DNA of 45,968 nt from Parachlamydiales bacterium. Its GTDB lineage: Bacteria; Chlamydiota; Chlamydiia; Chlamydiales; JAEYWL01. Both the position numbers and the translations under genes were made by a program. A model generated the notes under the pieces. That model did not search any database and was not told the origin of the DNA. It saw only the letters and a list, made by a program, of their open reading frames with translations. The stretch spans positions 1-45,968 of the forward strand of contig JAGVLX010000056.1 in NCBI GenBank assembly GCA_020054065.1, written 5' to 3'. Within the stretch, counting starts at the first letter, position 1. Each line of letters begins with the position of its first letter. This document shows, one piece after another, positions 41,981-45,968 of the stretch.

Positions 41981-44957
41981 AGATTTGTTCAATCGGGAAG
42001 GGCGCGATTCCATTCTGCACGAGGATGCTGTTCTCTTTCTCGATTAACTCCTTACCGGCAAACGACACGACCGATCCTTTAGATAAATTTGGAAGGATAT
42101 GTCGCTCTACCGCTGCTTTTACATCTTCTTTCGTTAGAGCAAGCAATTTATCCCGGAACGCTTGGCGAATCGGTTGGGTCCTGCCTTCGCGCAGCCAGGC
42201 ATAAGCAAGATCTGCCCGGCTTCCAGGAGAGACCGGTGAATCCAATACCTGGATCGTTTCCAGTTTGGCTTCCTCCAGATCTGACTCATCGAATTGCCCC
42301 GCAGCAACCGCTTTTACCGCATCTTCAAACGCCAGCAACGTCGTGACAAGATTCGGATCGCGATACGCATAAAAATAAAATGTGCCCACTAAGGGGTTGC
42401 AGGAGGAGCCGCCGCCATATGCCCCGCCTTGTTCACGGATGCGTGTATGCAGCGTGTTATTATCAAAAATATAGGAAGCAATGCACAGCGCGGGGGTATC
42501 AGGATGCGTGTACGACACCAGGGGAAACACTTTTGCGGTGAAAGCCACCGGTGAGGCGATCGCACGTGTATGGGAAACAACCGGAGGAACCTCAAAATTC
42601 CCTTTCCAAGATTGATAAGGACGCACTTGCAGGTGCTGCAATCCATAAAACTCATGATTGACAAGGTCTTGGTAAAGCGCATCATCGCAAGACAAAATCA
42701 AGTGGGCATCCTGTAACGAAAGCAGCATCCCTTGCAGCTGTTGCATCACTTCAATTACCTTGCCGATATTCTTATCCAGATTTTGGACAATGTCGCGTAC
42801 CGATTTAAAATAGGTGATCCCATACCAATCTTCCGAAACTTTTGTCGCCGCATTAAGTCCGCTTGAGGATAGATTGATCGCATACTTTAACGCACTTTGC
42901 GGAATAGAGCTTTGCAGCCCCGTATAATGCTTATGCAAAATTTCAACGATCCGCCCCATATCGGTAAAGTCGACGCTTTCGATCATTTCGCGCATCAGAG
43001 GAAATAGCTTATCCGCTTTCCGATGCAGCGCTTTCCCGCGCAACTGCACGGTGGGAACAAATTTCCGGTAGTCAGATGCTTGGCTATACATTCCTAGACT
43101 AAATCCGATACCCCCCGTATTCGCCTGAATGTATTCCAAGTTCTCCGCATAATTCCTTCCTCCGCACCCTAATTGCGATAGCAGCACCGTAAAAAGGCGC
43201 ACATAGGGCATGAGCGATTCAGGAACATCGGGCATGTTAAACACGGTGCCGGCATAAACAATATCGTTGGTAAAACAATCATGGCGGTACACCTCAATGT
43301 TGCCATGCTGCGTTTTTTCTAACGCATAATCGCGCGCCTGTTTTGGAACATCAGCTAAGGTCACTTTGGGGAGCACTTCCAAATCTTGATGCAGTTGTTC
43401 GATTTGCAAGGCTTGAAGCTCTTGACTTTTGCGCATGATATCGTTGATTTGCTCCGGCGCTAACGCGCTGCGGATCCGATCCAGCCGCTGACGCTCTTCT
43501 GTCTGTTCTTCTTTGGCGACTTCGGGGCTTGGCACCATAACCACCCGCACAAAGTGGGTGTTATCAAGAAAATATTTTTTAATGAGTCCGGTTAAGTAAT
43601 GCGGGTCATTTTTGATGTCGGAGCGGAGCTTCTCAAACAAGCTGTGGATCATTAGCCCGGATTCAGGCTCTCCGCCATGCTGCTTCAGCAAGGCCGAACG
43701 CATAAACAACGCCAGGCCGTAGGGCGAGCCGTCGCCAGTGATCTCGGTGCGGAAAATTTCCAATTGATGGATCGCACTTTCCACTAAATTGTCAGGGATG
43801 CCCTGGTCGTGCAGCTTCTGCAGCGTTTCTTTAATGACTTCTTCCAACGCATCGGCATGTTCAGGTTCACATCCTTTCAATAAAATCACAAACGGCACTT
43901 CGCTGATTTCCACTTCCGCATAGGCACTGGCCTGCTTGCAGTAACCTGATTTGAGCAACGCCATCTTTAACGGCGATGCGTCCGTATCCATAAACACAAT
44001 TTCCAGGACGCTTAGGGCTAAAATCTCTTCTTGGTTCAAAATAGAACTTGTCAGCCAGGCGAACGCGATATTGGTTTTTTCCCGCGGATCTTCGTCGTGC
44101 GGAATTGGATAACGCCCTTCCTTATAGACCGGCTGCGTGAAGCGGGGTTGATGGGGCACCGGCGGGAGCGGCGCCATTTTTTGTACACCCTCCAGACAAT
44201 GGGTCAGTAAAAAATCTAAATGTCCCTCTAATGGGAGGTTCCCGTAAAAAAAGAATAAGCAGCGGCTGGGGTGGTAAAAATGGGAGTGGAACTCTTTTAA
44301 TTCCGCATAGGTCAGGTCGGGGATCACTTTTGGATCACCTCCCGAGTTGATGCCATAGGTAATGTTTGGAAATACCAACTCATTGACAAGTTCTACCAAG
44401 CGTGCTGTCGGATTCGCCAACGACCCTTTCATTTCATTAAACACGATCCCTTTGAAGTCGAGCGCAGAGTTGGGATCATCCGGTTTTTGAAACTCTAACC
44501 TTACGCCTTCTTGCAAAAAACTTAACTCTTTTAGGCTAGGTTTGAACACAGCGTCTAAATAAACTTCCAATAAATTGTAAAAATCTTTTTTAACCTGCGA
44601 GGAAGCGGGATAGCACGTAAAATCGGCGCCTGTTAGGGCATTCATAAAGGTGTTTAGACTGCGGCGCTGCATCGCAAAAAACGGGTCTTTGACCGGGTAT
44701 TTTTCTGATCCGCACAACACGGTATGCTCTAGGATATGGGCGACCCCATTTGACGTTTTAGGGAATGTCTGGAAGGAAAGACAAAATAAATTTTCAGGAT
44801 CGTCATTGCCGATATGCATGATTCTAGCGCCGGTGGGCTGATGGACCAATTCACGCAAAGTGCATTGTAGCTCATGTATAGGGGTGGTTTTTTCAACAAC
44901 GAAACCCTTGTAGGAGGTGCCCACGTGATTCAAAGTTTGGGGGGTGGAAAAGGTCAT
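41979..44957 (-). CDS. M16C presequence-protease-like metalloprotease
   Basis: A 992-aa zinc protease of the M16C (PreP/cytosolic falcilysin) group. The inverted motif HILEHTVLCGSEKYPVKDPF starts at residue 74 (His74, Glu77, His78), followed by MQRRSLNTFMNALTGADFTCYP, which is diagnostic of PreP. Distal Glu is in IVFNEMKGSL. The later half includes the typical REQGGAYGGGSS block near 835. There is no signal peptide. It degrades free peptides in an enclosed chamber. From memory it corresponds to CT824; together with the M16A gene at 7975-10908, it brackets most of the window. Confidence 0.93.
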   Translation of the reverse strand: MTFSTPQTLNHVGTSYKGFVVEKTTPIHELQCTLRELVHQPTGARIMHIGNDDPENLFCLSFQTFPKTSNGVAHILEHTVLCGSEKYPVKDPFFAMQRRSLNTFMNALTGADFTCYPASSQVKKDFYNLLEVYLDAVFKPSLKELSFLQEGVRLEFQKPDDPNSALDFKGIVFNEMKGSLANPTARLVELVNELVFPNITYGINSGGDPKVIPDLTYAELKEFHSHFYHPSRCLFFFYGNLPLEGHLDFLLTHCLEGVQKMAPLPPVPHQPRFTQPVYKEGRYPIPHDEDPREKTNIAFAWLTSSILNQEEILALSVLEIVFMDTDASPLKMALLKSGYCKQASAYAEVEISEVPFVILLKGCEPEHADALEEVIKETLQKLHDQGIPDNLVESAIHQLEIFRTEITGDGSPYGLALFMRSALLKQHGGEPESGLMIHSLFEKLRSDIKNDPHYLTGLIKKYFLDNTHFVRVVMVPSPEVAKEEQTEERQRLDRIRSALAPEQINDIMRKSQELQALQIEQLHQDLEVLPKVTLADVPKQARDYALEKTQHGNIEVYRHDCFTNDIVYAGTVFNMPDVPESLMPYVRLFTVLLSQLGCGGRNYAENLEYIQANTGGIGFSLGMYSQASDYRKFVPTVQLRGKALHRKADKLFPLMREMIESVDFTDMGRIVEILHKHYTGLQSSIPQSALKYAINLSSSGLNAATKVSEDWYGITYFKSVRDIVQNLDKNIGKVIEVMQQLQGMLLSLQDAHLILSCDDALYQDLVNHEFYGLQHLQVRPYQSWKGNFEVPPVVSHTRAIASPVAFTAKVFPLVSYTHPDTPALCIASYIFDNNTLHTRIREQGGAYGGGSSCNPLVGTFYFYAYRDPNLVTTLLAFEDAVKAVAAGQFDESDLEEAKLETIQVLDSPVSPGSRADLAYAWLREGRTQPIRQAFRDKLLALTKEDVKAAVERHILPNLSKGSVVSFAGKELIEKENSILVQNGIAPFPIEQI

Positions 44958-45004
44958 AAAAATTCTTTGGGTATGTGCTAATGACGTTCAGCAATTCTTT
45001 TTAT

Positions 45005-45032
45005 TTGCAAATCTTGGCAATTGTAGTATAAC
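45005..45032 (+). promoter_or_regulatory. Predicted promoter for the alanine-rich gene
   Basis: TTGCAA (45005-45010) and TATAAC (45027-45032) are separated by 16 bp, giving a leader of about 50 nt before the ATG at 45090. Each box has one mismatch to consensus. Confidence 0.5.
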
Positions 45033-45089
45033 ATGGGACCTATTTACAAATGAAAATTTCAAGTTTTAACCCAAATTTTAGGAGAAAAT

Positions 45090-45968
45090 ATGTTCGTTAG
45101 ACCCATTAATCTTGACTTTCTTAAGAACGTCACTCCGGCAGCAGGGGCCGTGTTTGCAGTGACGACTGTTGCAGTCAATATCGCGCTAGATAGACTAGCT
45201 CACGTGACTCCAAAAGTGAGAGATATCCAAGCGAAATTTCCAAAAACAACTCTGCTTGTTACCTCGACGATTTCGGCTGGCGTCGCCTACTTGAGCAATA
45301 AACATGTGACAGCTGCAGCGACCCGTTTGGCCAACTACTTAGGGTTAACCCCAGGAGCCGTCTCAACAGGCGTCACTGTGCTCGCTGTTTTGGTTTCCCT
45401 CGTTGTCCAAGGCCGCAAGCCTGCTCAAACGGATGCAGCCCTCCACGCCCGTATCGCTGCGCTTGAAGGTGAAAAACGTACTGCAGAAGCAGCTAAAGAT
45501 AATGCATTAAGAGATAAGCAAACTGCAGAAACAGCAAAGGCAACAGTAGATGCTGAGCTGGCCACCGCGAAAGCAAAAATTGCTACCTTGGAAGCCGGAG
45601 CACCTGCATTGGCCACAGCCGTCGCTGAGAAAGAAGCTGCTATTCGTGAGAAAGACGCAGCCGTTGCAGCTGCAAAAGCTGAAGGTAAAACAGAAGGCCA
45701 AGCAGAAGCCGCAGCAGCCAATGCAGCAGCTTTAGCTGCAGCCGTAGCAGCAAAAGCCGCTGAGAAAGACGCTGAAAAAGCCGCAGCCGTTGCAGCCGCC
45801 AAAGCTGAAGGTAAAACAGAAGGTCAAGCAGAAGCCGCAGCAGCCAATGCAGCAGCTTTAGCTGCAGCCGTAGCAGCAAAAGCCGCCGAGAAAGACGCTG
45901 AAAAAGCCGCAGCCGTTGCAGCCGCCAAAGCTGAAGGTAAAACAGAAGGTCAAGCAGAAGCCGCAGCA
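45090..45968 (+). CDS. Alanine-rich coiled-coil protein with Inc-like hydrophobic segments (partial)
   Basis: An open frame starts at an ATG with AGGAGA eight bases upstream and runs off the window end (293 codons visible). The N-terminal 115 residues hold hydrophobic segments at about 17-34, 59-75 and 95-114, the last two separated by a short loop, resembling the bilobed hydrophobic domain of chlamydial inclusion membrane (Inc) proteins. Beyond about residue 120 it is an Ala/Glu/Lys coiled coil with AALEGEKRTAEAAKD-type heptads. From about residue 188 it consists of 42-residue repeats (AEGKTEGQAEAAAANAAALA and following). Host inclusion-membrane location is inference. No family was recognised. 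Confidence 0.75.
   Translation, partial: MFVRPINLDFLKNVTPAAGAVFAVTTVAVNIALDRLAHVTPKVRDIQAKFPKTTLLVTSTISAGVAYLSNKHVTAAATRLANYLGLTPGAVSTGVTVLAVLVSLVVQGRKPAQTDAALHARIAALEGEKRTAEAAKDNALRDKQTAETAKATVDAELATAKAKIATLEAGAPALATAVAEKEAAIREKDAAVAAAKAEGKTEGQAEAAAANAAALAAAVAAKAAEKDAEKAAAVAAAKAEGKTEGQAEAAAANAAALAAAVAAKAAEKDAEKAAAVAAAKAEGKTEGQAEAAA
45653..45968 (+). repeat. 126-bp in-frame tandem repeats
   Basis: The block beginning gctgaaggtaaaacagaagg occurs at 45678, 45804 and 45930, exactly 126 bp apart, and copies are nearly identical in DNA. The unit encodes 42 residues, which is six heptads, so repeats can be added without breaking a coiled coil. The array continues past the window end. Confidence 0.92.

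Noticed and set aside
45425-45802. Alanine/serine-rich open frame on the minus strand
   Set aside because: It is the complement of the alanine-rich repeat gene on the plus strand, which has a ribosome site, a promoter and Inc-like N-terminus; the minus frame has none of these.
45653-45968. CRISPR-like array
   Set aside because: The 126-bp repeats have no unique spacers and keep an open reading frame; the intergenic word repeats also lack regular spacing and cas genes.

Overview
The window looks like a chromosomal segment of an environmental (amoeba-associated type) member of the Chlamydiae. The strongest evidence is gene order. From memory of the Chlamydia trachomatis map, the run insulinase / plsB / RNase G / YceD (DUF177) / rpmF / plsX matches CT806-CT811. 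The later run glmM / glmS / tyrP / ftsY / sucC / sucD / second insulinase-family protease matches CT815-CT824 with gaps. The acyltransferase PlsB is of the plant-chloroplast type, which is characteristic of Chlamydiae. Eukaryote-like domain proteins (F-box plus WD40, PPR-like plus Fic) fit a large-genome amoeba symbiont rather than a human-pathogenic Chlamydia. Genus cannot be fixed from the sequence alone.

Layout. 1-7,000: a proline/alanine-rich unknown protein, a TVP38-family membrane protein, an archaeal/eukaryal-type prolyl-tRNA synthetase, a small coiled-coil protein, a DUF445-like membrane protein and a PPR-Fic fusion. 7,000-11,000: TerC-type transporter translationally coupled to a secreted M16 protease. 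11,000-15,850: five tandem secreted caspase-like proteins and one lipoprotein, lying between two genes that are neighbours in Chlamydia. 15,850-20,700: plsB-rng and yceD-rpmF-plsX (phospholipid synthesis and RNA/ribosome functions). 20,700-25,710: an unknown protein, then a tightly overlapping leftward operon pcnB - GT2 glycosyltransferase - lpxB - DUF374 acyltransferase (lipid A and envelope). 25,850-30,400: glmM-glmS (amino sugar precursors) and a TyrP-like transporter. 30,700-35,440: tyrosine-rich secreted protein, ftsY, sucC-sucD and an M50 site-2-type protease. 35,440-45,000: F-box/WD40 protein, M20 and M48 peptidases, M19 dipeptidase, PAP2 protein, M16C protease. 45,090-end: an incomplete alanine-rich coiled-coil protein with Inc-like hydrophobic segments and 126-bp tandem repeats.

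A striking non-coding theme runs through the window. Most operon ends carry long hairpins built from short degenerate words (for example cacagagg, ggaccaaa, atcctggt). The words differ from site to site but the architecture is the same: a repeat-word arm, a spacer, and the reverse complement of that arm. Functionally the genes share a theme of envelope building, proteolysis and host interaction. The caspase-like cluster, the PPR-Fic protein, the F-box/WD40 protein and the Inc-like protein are the main candidates for host-directed functions. No tRNA, rRNA, insertion sequence or CRISPR array was recognised.
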